Positions 50,701 through 62,610 of a stretch of DNA of 64,000 nucleotides are shown here, in pieces. The DNA comes from Phaseolus vulgaris (Eukaryota > Streptophyta > Magnoliopsida > Fabales > Fabaceae): positions 45,478,672 through 45,542,671 of the forward strand of contig NC_023759.2 in the NCBI RefSeq assembly GCF_000499845.2, written 5' to 3'. The notes beneath the pieces were generated by a model. That model was not told where the DNA came from. It saw only the letters and a program-made list of their open reading frames with translations, and did no database searches. The number at the start of each line of letters is the position of its first letter. The stretch's first letter is position 1. A program made the translations under genes and the position numbers.

Positions 50701-51198
50701 TATGCACATAAAGAGAATTTTCAATTTCAATTTTCCAAGCAATTACTCGAATTCTATTGTCTCAAACTCAATTTCTTTTCTCCTTTCCGATCAAGCAGGC
50801 GTCAAAATGATTAGTTTTACCCCTTTAAAATACCATAGAACTTCATACGATTGCGTTGTGTACTCATGTTGAGTTAACAAACCACGCTGCAGGACCTGTA
50901 TTGAGCAACATCTCCATGTAATTAGAAATGCCCAAGCAAATTCAACGTTAATATGTAGAGTATCATGATTTTGCTTAATATGAAATAAATTATTTCAAAA
51001 TAGATCCTTTACAGTTCATAGTTAGTACAACATTTTCTTAGAATAATTTACATTGAATTGTTGAGAAATGGAGATTCTAAATGCCTCCAACAAAAATTTC
51101 CGTTCATGTAAAAAAATAGATGATTTCTTCGCAATGCCTTGACAAGGTAGGAATCTGGGATTAGACTCTAATATAAAATAACAGAATTTGTGAAAGCT
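47772..51198. other. 3' side of BLH1-like gene and AT-rich spacer
   Basis: The first 300 or so bases are probably BLH1 3' UTR (to about 48060, where AT-rich DNA with weak polyadenylation-like words begins). 48100-51000 is AT-rich with no gene; the minus-strand frame at 49774-49986 has no domain. 50900-51198 is likely the 3' UTR of the minus-strand BTB gene. Confidence 0.5.
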
Positions 51199-53005
51199 TC
51201 AAAATGAGTTGGCCATGGCATGCTCATCCCCTAGCAACGATAGTCTTCTTTTAGCAACCTTGGACCTATAACACCATACTTCAAATGCCTCAGTTAAGTC
51301 TGGATACTGCATATATTCGTTATCCAGCCACTCGGTTAAAATCTCTGCCTGATCCCCCGATGGCAATGCAAGAATGATAGATACAAATGTGGATTCTAAG
51401 GATTGCCACATTTCGCCATCTAATTTAAGCAGCATGGCATTCTCACAATTCGTTGTAACAGAATCAATCAATGGTTTAGTAACCCTCACAAATGGAAGCC
51501 ACACTTTCAAAACTTGAAGGCGTTTTGCTGTTGGCAATATAACAGTGCCATAACCAATTGCCTCTAAAACTTTTGATGTCACCTCAACAGCTCTTAACTT
51601 TATCTCAATGACTTCCGTTGTAGAACTTCCTTGTTCAAGAACCTTGACAATTTTTTCTGATGCATCAAACCAATTCTCAACAAATTCTCTCATTATTTCC
51701 AACTTACTCAGTATCTGACAGGCCCACGACAAATCAGTCAAACAGGATTGAAACAACTGAATATTCTCTGCCTCAGATAGTGATTCTGCAGTACCAGATG
51801 AAAAAGCTGTTACCGAGTCGATGAACCGAGCAAATAGTCTGTTTACACATTCTTTTACCTCGACTTTTATATTGTCATCAGCTGTCAATAAAGGGGTATC
51901 ATCATCTTCAGTTAGCATGTACTCAAGTTGCTCTTGTGCTGAAGATTTAAGATCATTCATATTTGGGGATGGGGATGATGTAGCAAAACGGATAGCAGAG
52001 ACAAAGATGTTTACGATAGCAGACTGCTTAACTGGTTGAAGTCTAGCCAGGATAGGTTCAGCCTGTAATCCCATTCGAGGTACAATTCTCAAGATCTCTT
52101 CCTCCTCAGCCTCCTCCCATGTAACAGCTTCTAAGTAGTTCACACATGCAGTTATAATCTGCGGGCATCCAAGTTCAACTGCAACCTGGAGAATCCCAAG
52201 GGCATTTTTAACACCATGCCACAAATCATCAACTGAACCATCTATGACAATGTAGAGAAGACGTATAAGATTTACATGGTAATCAAAATCCAACTCTTGG
52301 CAATAGATATCAACACAATTGCGAGAATCAAGGATCTGACATGTTGGCCAGTTCTCAGACAACCGATCAGCAAAGTACTTGCAATTCTTTACAAGAATCT
52401 CTGAGTGGCAGTATAGCCAATCATCTCGACCTTCCGGTGTGCGTAGCCTCACAACAACATCACTAGTTAATCGGTCACCAATCACACAAGCAATTTTTTC
52501 TTCTTTGTCCTGGATGAAAGAGGATAATAATGTAATCACTAATAACAGGTAAAAGGGACTTTGGCAACCTACATTTAGGTTGTAATATTGAAATAACAAA
52601 TTGAAATCCGCAAGTGATGATCTATTGTCAATGTTTTAAAAAAGGGTCCGCAATATGTGAGTGACTGCAAATGTGACTGCATTGGACGCCTTTGTCTGCT
52701 ATTTCCCAAAATACCAAGGAAAGCAATTTAATCACAGCTAAAATTTAAAACCTTGACCATTGTTGGTGTTGATGAGTGAGGCACTCCAATTCACAAATTG
52801 CCCTTGCATATAATTAAACGTTTGATGTACATTGATGAAGCTAGGAAAGCAACAGGAGAAATAAGATTGTATAAAAACCTAATTTTTTCTATTTAAATTT
52901 TGAATTTTAAAGATTAATAAAGTGATATTAACAGTGGTGAAATCTGACAGTGGAATAAAATAGAAGGGGAAAAAGGTGGAGAAAGAAGCTCACAGTAGGT
53001 TCCAT
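51199..53005 (-). CDS. BTB/POZ domain protein, At3g05675 type
   Basis: The main exon, 52509-51199, encodes 436 residues and begins after a good acceptor (TCTTTCATCCAG|GAC). Upstream on the minus strand, ATG GAA CCT ACT at 53005-52994 is followed by the donor GTGAGC, in phase. Adding this 12-nt exon gives 440 residues; Arabidopsis At3g05675 is about 441. An ATG-less read-through into the intron (as far as 52599) is less likely. The N-terminal BTB fold (about residues 15-125) contains GDRLTSDVVVRLRTPEGRDD and HSEILVKNCKYFADRLSENW. The C-terminal two-thirds is the helical region found only in this plant subfamily, with MLTEDDDTPLLTADDNIKVE and WLDNEYMQYPDL. BTB proteins commonly bring substrates to CUL3 ubiquitin ligases. 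The subfamily's targets are not known to me. No damage is seen. Confidence 0.9.
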
Positions 53006-53440
53006 TGAGATTAAGAGCAGTGAAAAGCGATAGTTCTACAGCTGCAATCAGAAAAGAAGAATTAAAGTTAGAAGGAGGCGAAGGTAGGTGAAAAAGAGAG
53101 AGGCATGGGATCTTGAGTGAATTATGGGTAACAGTATGAAATTGAAATGGAGGCAAAGCGAAATAAAGAAATCATGGAAAAAATGAAAAGAGTGAAAATG
53201 GGAAACGCACATGGTGATGAAATGAATGAGATTGAAAGAAGTACCGGATCTAAGAGGTATTCCATGTGAGTGCAAAGTTAAAAGGGTTCAATCTGAGGAA
53301 CGATGGTGGAAGAACACGCACTCTCCTGTCCTATTACCCATTGCTTCTTCTTATCGACTTTAAACGCATCGTTGCGTTCTCTTTTTTTTATGTTTTTCCT
53401 TTCCCAACTTGCTCAACTTGCATGGATATATACACCATTC
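53006..53440 (-). promoter_or_regulatory. 5' UTR and candidate promoter of the BTB gene
   Basis: On the minus strand this is pyrimidine-rich (many CTTT/TTTC words at 53050-53220), as expected for a plant leader. A TGTATATATCC box at 53425-53435 could serve as the TATA element, which would give a 5' UTR of up to about 390 bases. The frames at 52914-53156, 53048-53275 and 53266-53508 are not genes. Confidence 0.35.
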
Positions 53441-53617
53441 TATTAAATCTATGTACGCTTTATTCATTTTTTAACAAACAATTTAATTATGCATATACAT
53501 CTGCCTAATCACCTTCACTATAATGGGTTCATTATAATACCCACTAATCATTTTAATACAATTTTCTCTCCTTTCTCTCTTTTCATGATTTTCAGCCCGT
53601 GAGCCCTGTCCAGGAGC

Positions 53618-54375
53618 TGCAAATTCTTCCTGCACCTCCATACATCTTCCTGCACCTCCACAGAATCAGCGAAATGACTGTTATATCGTTAATGAAAAAT
53701 GAAAATAACCTTATGCCCCTCTTTTTCTATTCACTATTTTGAGCATCTTTTCTTCTTTCTCACTTCGCAGCCAATCTTTCTCATTGAGTCAGAGTCCTCT
53801 TTCTCTCTTTTCAAACGCAACACTCCATCTTACATCTTACAACGTTATTAATCACGTATTCCTCTGTTTTTTTCTCAGTCACAACGCTTGATATTGTTTT
53901 TAGGGTAGATAAAAAATATATATATTTCAGATTATAAAACTCGAAAAATATTTGTAGGGAAATACTTTTCAAATTTTATGATCCAAAATATGTTTTTAAG
54001 TATGTTTCTTAAAAAGAAAACATTCCAACTTGTACCATATGAAACGTATTTTGTTAGGATTAAATGGTAATCGCCTTGTTGTCATGTTCCCGTCATCGGT
54101 TTTACTTTTCTTTTTTTTATATGTTGTATCATAAATGGATTAAAAAATAAAATACTTTGAATTATAAAATTTAAAAAGTTATTTTTTCATAAAAAATTAA
54201 ATAAAATTTATAATATACAAAAACTTTCGAATTATACAATCCGTTATTAAAAAATAAATTTTGAATTGTAGAATAAAAAATAACTTTCAGATTAAAGACA
54301 CTTTTTCATAAACCTGAAAAACAAAGTTATAATTATGAGTGTAAAAAAATAATGGAGGTGCAAAAAGAACCTTTA
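53618..54375. mobile_element. MITE of the CTTCCTGCACC family, probably compound
   Basis: The left side has two tandem copies of the end motif, CTTCCTGCACCTCCATAC at 53626 and CTTCCTGCACCTCCACAG at 53648. The right side, reverse-complemented, reads CTTTTTGCACCTCCATTATT (54370-54351). The interior has the family's ACTTTCGAATTATA-like and TTTTTCATAAA words. No 9-bp duplication could be matched, and the doubled left end suggests one copy inserted into another or a rearrangement. It starts only about 200 bases from the BTB candidate promoter. Confidence 0.5.
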
Positions 54376-54415
54376 TTGTTACAAAATTGGGTAGAGCCTT
54401 AGCAAGATCAGGTTC

Positions 54416-54767
54416 GGAAATTGCTTCCTGCACCATATAACTGCACCCAATTACAGTAAAAAGACAAAAATACCCTTAAAAAAATGGGGTACATATAAAA
54501 TTAAATTTCCGACCCGTTTTCGGAACACAATAATATCTTTTGGATAAATTTTTTCAAAATGTATTATTTTCAATTCTGAATTTTTTTATCTGAAATGGGA
54601 TTTTGATTTTTTGTTTTCTGATTTTTATATCCCAAATACAATAATCTCTTCCGGATCTACTTTTTCAGAATACATTATTTTCATTTTCAGAATAAAGAAT
54701 ATTTTTGGAATTTTCGAAATTGTATTGGGTGCGGGTTCAAAAGTGTTGGGTGCAGGAAGCAATTGCC
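54416..54767. mobile_element. MITE of the CTTCCTGCACC family
   Basis: The left end reads GGAAATTGCTTCCTGCACC and the right end, reverse-complemented, reads GGCAATTGCTTCCTGCACC, so the 19-bp inverted ends differ at two positions. The flanks ATCAGGTTC and TCTAGGTTC share the last six of nine bases, a possible aged duplication. At 352 bp it has no coding sequence; interior words such as TTTCGGAACACA and TTTTTTCAAAATG are shared with the next copy. Confidence 0.65.
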
Positions 54768-54806
54768 TCTAGGTTCATTTGTTTTAGTTTGACTCATCTT
54801 AATTTT

Positions 54807-55164
54807 GGCTATTTCTTTCTGCATCCTAATAAATTTCTTCCTGCAACCCATCCATTTCAAGAAAAAGACTATTTTATCTCTTTTGTAAATTATTTCTGGA
54901 TTGTTTTTTTCGAAATATTTCTATAACATATTTTTCGGAACACATTATTAATTCTGGATTTAACAATTTGAAAATAAAAAAAATTATTTTGAAAAGGATA
55001 TTCTGAAATGATTTTTGTTTTTTAAATTTCCTATTCCTGAAACACTCTTTACTTAAGAACTCCTATTCTGAAAACATTTTTTGTTTATGGAATTTTTATT
55101 CTCGAATCACATAAAATTGTGAAAGAGTAATTTTAGAAAATGTAGGGCGTAGGAAGAAACTTCC
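54807..55164. mobile_element. MITE of the same family, perfect 9-bp target duplication
   Basis: The left end reads GGCTATTTCTTTCTGCATCC and the right end, reverse-complemented, reads GGAAGTTTCTTCCTACGCCC. It is flanked by an exact CTTAATTTT at 54798-54806 and 55165-55173. A second end-like motif, TTTCTTCCTGCAACCC at 54833, lies inside the left end. The element is 358 bp with no coding sequence, and only 39 bases separate it from the copy ending at 54767. Confidence 0.75.
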
Positions 55165-55810
55165 CTTAATTTTAGAATAATATATATGATTTGCAACATA
55201 AGACCTGACACAATTAGTAACGTGAATATTACTGTACAAATCAAGCTCGTGAAGACTCAAGAGGAGGTGGTACAGAGTAGGCTATTAGAACAACAAAATG
55301 CAAAAAGGAAAAAAAAATTGAAATAGGTTGGTTCTTATTTTAAAAATATCTAAAAAACTAAAAATGCAAAAACAAAATAACAAAATAAAATTAAAGTGTG
55401 CATATAGGAACGCTACAAAGAATGATTAATTCACTTTCCCATCTTTGTTGACCTATTTCGAAAATACTTTTTTTTTTAGAAACGGTATAATAAATAGTTT
55501 ATTTGGACTTATTTGAATAGAATACATGTGTTTGATGGTTGATGATTATTAACAAATTTATTACTCTTAGTTGAATGAAAAGCGAAGCACAACAATGAAC
55601 AAGAACTTTAAACAATGAACCAATGGAAGAATGGAGGAAGAATATGCAATGAGGGTAGGAAGAACTTACAAAAGCAATGAGGGTATGAATAAATTACAAA
55701 GGCAATGAGTGAAAAGAACATTCAAAAGAATTGAAGAGAGAGTGTGAAGAAGAAAGAAAACACAAAGAACAAGTGGTGCAGAACTTCGAATTAGGATAAT
55801 AATAAAACTA

Positions 55811-55994
55811 TAGATAGCGGTTGTAAGAGAAACCATCGTCTATTTAAACAAAGGGAATAAACCGTGGTTCCTCTTACAACCGCCGTCTATCTACCCATTT
55901 TAGTTTCAAAAAAATGTCATCATATTTTGATAGACAACATTTAGTAATGAAAAACTATATATTAACTGTCGTAAATAAATATTTTTGTACTAGT
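55811..55994. mobile_element. CACTA-like terminal fragment with a strong hairpin
   Basis: CGGTTGTAAGAGAAACCA (55818-55835) pairs with the reverse complement of TGGTTCCTCTTACAACCG (55865-55882) with one mismatch; ATAG/CTAT words flank both arms and the loop is about 29 bases. The segment ends TTTTTGTACTAGT at about 55982-55994, a CACTAGTACAAAAA-type CACTA end read in reverse. Inverted subterminal motifs of this kind are usual near CACTA ends. No left end or transposase is seen. Confidence 0.45.
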
Positions 55995-58386
55995 AATTAT
56001 TAAAATTCTCTATTTTAACGACAATTATATTAAATAAGATTATAATTATGTTTTCGAATGCTCTAAAAAAACATCATTAAATATGTATTTTCAATTGATT
56101 TTTTATTTTAAAGAATGATAAATATATATGGGTTTAGGTAGAGAAAATTTAAAGGGATGGAGAAATTATTAGGTGATATTATATTATATGCTATCTTTAT
56201 TAGTTTTATATAATTGAGTATTATTTATATGTAAATTAACAAATTTAAATTATGTCATGTAGAGATTAGTTAGAATAATAAACAAGTAGCTTCATAAAAC
56301 ATTTAACAACCGTAGTACAGGGTCTACCAAAGAATAATTCAAAAATTAGTTAGTTTTTGCTAGTTGATTAGTTATTAGTTCAATTAGAGGTGCACCTCAC
56401 ATGAGACTAGTAAGATTGACAAATAAAAAAGTTATGGTATGACCATGTATTAAATATTTCATTTACAGTCTTTACATATAAATAAATGTGTTGAAAAATA
56501 ACATCTCTTTGAATAGATCTCAGTATTTCGAAGGGTCAATTAGCCTTAAGTTAGACGATTTTCATTCTTATACTTTTCTTTCTTTTGTAAGTGCCTTTTA
56601 TTTTTATTTTCAAGCTTATGAGCCATAAGAGTGAGATATTCTGAAATTCGTCTCCTCTTTAATAGCTACAACAAATGGAAATCTTCCTACAAAACTCTGT
56701 GATAGCAAGTGCAAGATAACCAAGTTGTTGGTTGGCTTGTGAAAAGGAGACTTTTCAAAGGTGAATAAGAATGCTTATACCTCCACAAAAATAAGGGGAA
56801 AAAAGGCTATGTTCTTGTTTGAATTTAGTTGAAATAATTACAAATATAAGAAACATATACTAAAGAAATCAAAATTGCATTTATTATAACTAAGTACTAT
56901 GTAATTAAATTTAAATATTAAATATTAAATAAAACATTCGTTGGGGATAAACTTTTGTTTCTAGTTTCTATTACTTTTATTGGCTCTCGCTATAAATATT
57001 TTAAGATTCTATGGATTTATTCAGTTGAGGAAGTAATCCATTAAAATCATGCATATAAATTATAAATATAGATTGCAGAAATTTTGTTCAATAAAATAAT
57101 AATAAATTCTATATAAAAATGTTTATATATAAACATTAATAATGAGTAACATTGTATTAAAAAATTATATAATTAATCTAAATTTACAATTAATACTAAG
57201 AATAGCATATTATTATATTTTAATTATTCATATTTTTCAATGTAACGAGTATTTCTTTTCTAATAACAATTAATTATAATTACCAATTTAACTTGAAGAT
57301 TAAAAAAATTATTAATTTATACTTTTAATTTTTGTTATTTGGTACTTGTAATAGAAAAATAAATTTATTTATGCAGTAACTTTTAAAATCTTACAGTTTT
57401 ATAAATTAATTAAAATAAAATTTTATTAGGTAAAATTATTTAAAAAAATAACCCACGGATAAAAACACTAGTAATTGACGAATATTTAATTTCACGATTA
57501 TAAATAGTATAATAAAAATAATCTTTTGTGTATATTATAAGAAATCTATTAGATACACTGTTAATATTAATTTTTTAATCAAGAGTTTTACTTTAGTAAG
57601 TCATGAAACCAACTTTAATTGGAAAAAAAATTACATTAGACTTCAGAAATTGTGCTTTCTCCTTGGTAATGAATTAGTAACATTTATTATATTAAAAACC
57701 AGAAACTTATTTTAAACAAAAACAAAAATTTGTAATAAAGTATATTACATGGTCTTCCACAACTTGTAGTTCCTACTATTTAGAGTAGAAGCTGTCTGGT
57801 CCCAACTTGGTTAGGAAAAATGAAAAGAAAAAGGTAGACTTCAAAGTGTGGAACCAATTAATATGATTCATGTGAGAAGATGAAATAAAAAAAAAAAAAG
57901 CATTTTCGGTCCCAAAACGATCTTCATCACATAACTCAACGACTGGGGACTGGGTCTCTTAATCTTAAAAAGCATGAAAAACATATCTCACTTTGTTAAC
58001 CATATGGTCTTTTTCTAATTGTCGGATAATAGTTAGATCCAGATAGTTTAAAGACGATTTTGATAGGAAAACATTTATTATTACTTAAATGACAATATTA
58101 TTACATATTTACATCATTTAAATAATATAGTACAAAAAATTAATCTTTTAAATTATTTTTTATTTTATTTTTAATTAAAGAAAACAAATATGCACATCTC
58201 TTCTTATCCCATCTCTAAACCTGTCAGGTTGGCAAATCAAGTGATAAAGATTAGGTTGTTGAACTGAAAATTCCATCCTAACCTGCAAAATTAGTTATAG
58301 GTTACTAATTGAGTCTAATCCATCTTCTCACCCCTAATTTTATATAAATATTTTTTTAAAACAAATAAAAAATAAATAATTTTTTA

Positions 58387-58427
<41 letters not shown>

Positions 58428-59362
58428 TTACTAACTTTGAAACATTAAAATATGTATTGTTCGAACCTTTTATCTAAACTTAAAAAAGACATTGATCCTT
58501 ACAATTATAAAATTGTGCTGGAAATAGTTTCTAAAGGTTTTGGAAACAAACTTCTGTAAGACTAAAGTTGTGATTAAAGAAACAGTTTGAAATTTTACTT
58601 TAGGTTTCTCTTTTACAAAGAGAGAAGTTGGACTAAAAAGAAATTATGTTTTATAAAAGTAATTTCGTAATGAAGAAAACTCTAGGGGGGGAAAGCTTCT
58701 CAAAATATCGTTTAAGAATTTTTTTTCTTCATTCTTTCAAGTTCAAGATCGAAAGAATATACTAAAGACAATCTTTAAGTATAAAAAATATTATATAATT
58801 ATGTAACCATTTTACAACATTTGTTAAGATTTTAAAATGTTGGTCAACACTACATCATTAAAAAGTATAATAAAAATGGTAAACTACTAATTTATATAAT
58901 TCTGTTATTTAATTCATTTTTTCACCTTATTAATGAAACTCAATAGTTTTTTTTTTATCGCAATTTAAAAGCATCATACTTTTTTTTATTAAAAATACAA
59001 GTAATATAGTATTTTACAACTTATATTTAATACAACTTATTTTTACTATACTTATATATTCAATTCTTCAATCTAAACATCAAAGAAACACACATCAATG
59101 TATCAATATATAACACATAGAATTTGTTCTAGTAAAAAACAAATAACTCTTAACCTAAAACATCAAGATTGTTCAACATTCTAATTTTTTATGTTGTTTT
59201 TTCTCTTTTCTTAGTCAGTCTCCCTTTCCTCTTATAGCTTTCTTTGACCTGCTCCCCTTCTCGCTCCTCCCCCCTCCTTGTAACTCCTTTGATTACTTAA
59301 CTACCCATTACACAGATTCTGTAACGTTAATCCCTTCAACACCAATCATCAAGGTAAATAAC
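55995..59362. other. AT-rich spacer
   Basis: No gene or clear repeat border is visible, apart from one microsatellite at 58389. A short GC-richer pyrimidine stretch lies at 59205-59300. Confidence 0.5.
58389..58424. repeat. (AT)n microsatellite
   Basis: About 18 AT units. Confidence 0.92.
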
Positions 59363-59526
59363 TGGATCGACCCATGACCACACAGCCCTTCAGCCTCTGC
59401 CGTAAGCTAAAGAGACTTCAAGGTCGTCCTATGACCACACAAGAGACTTCAGGATCGGTCTATGACCACATAGCCTCTCAGCCTTTGACGTAAGCTAAAG
59501 AGACTTCAGGGTCGACGACCATACAA
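59363..59526. repeat. Irregular tandem repeat around GACTTCAGGGTCG/CCTATGACCACA
   Basis: The words GGTCG, TATGACCACA, GCCTCTCAGCCTTTGACGTA and AGCTAAAGAGACTTCA recur in order three to four times with different deletions. For example, AAGCTAAAGAGACTTCA appears at 59404-59420 and 59492-59508. The block is GC-richer than its surroundings and was probably captured from, or is part of, an unidentified mobile element. Confidence 0.6.
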
Positions 59527-60479
59527 AATTAATGATATATTTCATAAGTAAATGATTGAATAAGTGCTCATAGACTAGCGAAATTTTTTTATTTTATTTG
59601 ATGAGTATCCTAAGATAAGAAGTTGTATTGGAGAAATACTCGCAATTCATAAAAAACACCAATAACCTAAATAAAATAATTCATAACCTAAATAAAATAA
59701 TTCAAATGTGTATTGCTACGTTGGTGTGAATAAGAGTGTTGAAAATCTATAAATTGTAAGGGAGATTCAGCTACGTTTGATATACATGCTACTAGAAGAA
59801 ACTAATTAATAATAATTTGATTAAAAGAAATAAAATGAAATTGAAGAAATAATAAAAATATTGATATAGAAATGTCTGACTTATGAATAATGGCGTGGAC
59901 TGTGGTCTTCCCTGTTATTAAAAGAGGAAAATGAAAAATAGAAAGGTTTTAGGTTGCGGCTGACCGTTGTTTTTGGCCATGCAATTTTTGACCTCGTAAG
60001 ATAGAGACCATTGTTTTAGAGTTGAACCTCTAACAACTTAGTTTGAATGTTTAACAAATACTCAATACTATTAATATGGTTATACCTCGTCACTTCTAAA
60101 ATACCTTTCAAACACACAAAGAATTGTCTTCTTTCCTTAAACTACACAATCAATCATTGTTACAAAAACAGATAGGATTCATACAACCACAAAATATGCA
60201 TATGTTCTTGCTGCATCGTAATTCAAAAATATAATAAAATAGATAAATTTTTCTTTGAATGGACATAATATAAGAAGGAAAAGTTGAGTAGTTTTTTTAT
60301 TTTTATTTTTGGATGAGGGAATGGAAAGATAAATCCTCTTTTTAGTCTTTTATTATAGGCCACTCTAAAAATGCCTTTTTTTTAAATGGTGTAATTTTAT
60401 TTTATATTTTTTAAAATAGGAAAAAGATATATATTTTAAATTGGCCTGATTTTATTTCTTAGGTGTGATTTCAATTTTT
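59527..60479. other. AT-rich spacer
   Basis: Nothing recognisable beyond a short duplication of AACCTAAATAAAATAATTCA at about 59663-59704. Confidence 0.5.
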
Positions 60480-60870
60480 TTATTAAACTAAAAATGATGT
60501 TACATCAAATTTCACTGTGTACTTTACATGTATGATTTGTCTAAGTCTAATTTTTTTTATTTTTTCATTTCAAAAAATATCAAATGAAACTATATTATTT
60601 TAAAAAAAATAAAAATAACGTTTCATTTTTTTAAGACCTAATTTATAATTATTTTTATGTTTATTAGTAAGTAAAATTTGATGTAACATCTTTTTTAGTT
60701 TAATATAAAAATTAAAACTGTACATGACAATGATACATACGATTTGCCCAATTTTAAAATATTTTTTATTTTAAAAAATATAAATGAAAATATACTATTT
60801 AAAAAAAAAACTAAAAATAACGTTTTATCTTTTTCTAAGACCTAATCTATTATATTTCTTAAGTTTATTA
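60480..60870. repeat. Paired direct repeats with an inverted repeat
   Basis: A segment of about 125 bp (roughly 60535-60665, with AAATAACGTTTCATTTTT and AAGACCTAATTTAT) recurs in diverged form at about 60730-60865 (AAATAACGTTTTATCTTT and AAGACCTAATCTAT). In addition, AAACTAAAAATGATGTTACA at about 60485 is matched in reverse complement by TGTAACATCTTTTTTAGTTT at about 60682. The arrangement suggests nested or rearranged copies of a small element. Confidence 0.55.
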
Positions 60871-62610
60871 ATAAATATCCCTAACTAAAACCACTTTTCT
60901 TAATTTGGTATAAAACATTAAGATGACTAGGAGTTACTGGAAAAATAGTAATCAATTTACAAAAATGATTTTATCATTATTAATTTTTTACTTTTTTCTT
61001 TATATCATTAATATCATTAAAAGTGTGATAAAGAGTATCCCTGGATGTGAATAAAATTAATAATTAAGTCTGGTAAAAAAAAAGGCCTTATCATATATAG
61101 AAATCATTTAAATTATTTATAATAATTAAAATGAACTAATTTAACTATTTTTTATGTTCTTGATAAATTAGTTATTATACTTACCTTGATCTTTAATAGC
61201 CCATTTTTTTACACACCCTTGTTTCTGGTTTTTAATTAGTGAATGAATTATTGGTAACATTGAACGAGTTTGACTATTCGCACACACACTCACATCACAA
61301 GTTTGATTATACTAGAAGGGTCTTCGGTCTTCCTCACATTCTCAGTCAACTTATTATTAATAAAAACATTGAATCATTAGTATTAATATTTTAAAATAAA
61401 TTACAAACTCAGTGTACACATTCTAAGAAACGTGTAATTATTTTTCTTCGGTAGTTTTTCATTAATTAGTAAATATCTGTATATTATAAACTTTTAATTG
61501 AAGTAAAGCTTAAAAAATATAAGTATTGGGATAAAAAAAAAGAACATTTTAGAAACAATCATAGATAATTTTAAAGGAAAAAGTATTTTCAAATCAACTT
61601 TAAAATTTTAAAGTAATTAATAAGTTGGGAGTGTTTAAATATAAAAAGGAATCATCTAAATAATAATTAGGTTGCACATTATAATTAAGACAAAATGGAA
61701 CAATACATTAACAAATAACTTTTCTTATTTATGCTACAAAAAATTACTGCATGTTTAACATTTTAAAACATTTTTTATCGTTAAATTACATGGATCCGAA
61801 CTAAATCAACTTATTATTTATCAAGTTGTTTGGTTCAGATTTCACATGAAAAATGTTAACACTGAACTAAACTTGTTTGATTGACTCAGTTTATAATTTT
61901 TTAAAAGAAACTAAACTAAAATCAACTATGAATACTTCTATTTTAAATCTAAATACTAAAAGCAAATTTAAACTAAATTTTAAAAATTATTTCAGCCATT
62001 TAATTATTATAACGTCAATAAAATTTACGAGATCAATAGTTTAATGTGTTAGATGCCTTATTGTTCTCTTTAACGAGATTCTGATGGGGTTACAGGTTAA
62101 ATACAATATTTTTTTTTATTACTAATAAAGAATTTTAATAAATAAGAGTATTAGGAGTATTGTAATCTATGTAAAAAAAAATCAATCTGTTTAGCGATAA
62201 CCAGAAACATGTAAAAAAAAACTAAAAAAATCTTATTATACAAAACATTATAGCTTAACAGTATCAAAAACATTTCTAAAAGCAGCTCCCCTCAACATGA
62301 AACATGAGGGTGACCTTTGTATACATCAAACCATAAAACAAAGATAAAATTTAGAGATAGATTGGAAAGGAAAATGAGAAAATATTTTGAATAGAAAGTT
62401 CGTTTTGGGTTATTCATATAAGTGTGTGAAAAATAATTTATAAAGGATAATTAATTTTAAATTATTGTTTTGATCTTAATTTATTAGTATGGATTGTTGT
62501 ATGATGTTTTAGTTTATGTAAAATAAACTTATGCACCAAAACTTTTAAGAGTTCATGTATGACTTTAAGTTTCCAAAGATATTCACAATTTAACTTTTAA
62601 ATTTAAGTTA
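60871..62610. other. AT-rich spacer
   Basis: No gene or recognisable element is visible. Confidence 0.5.
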
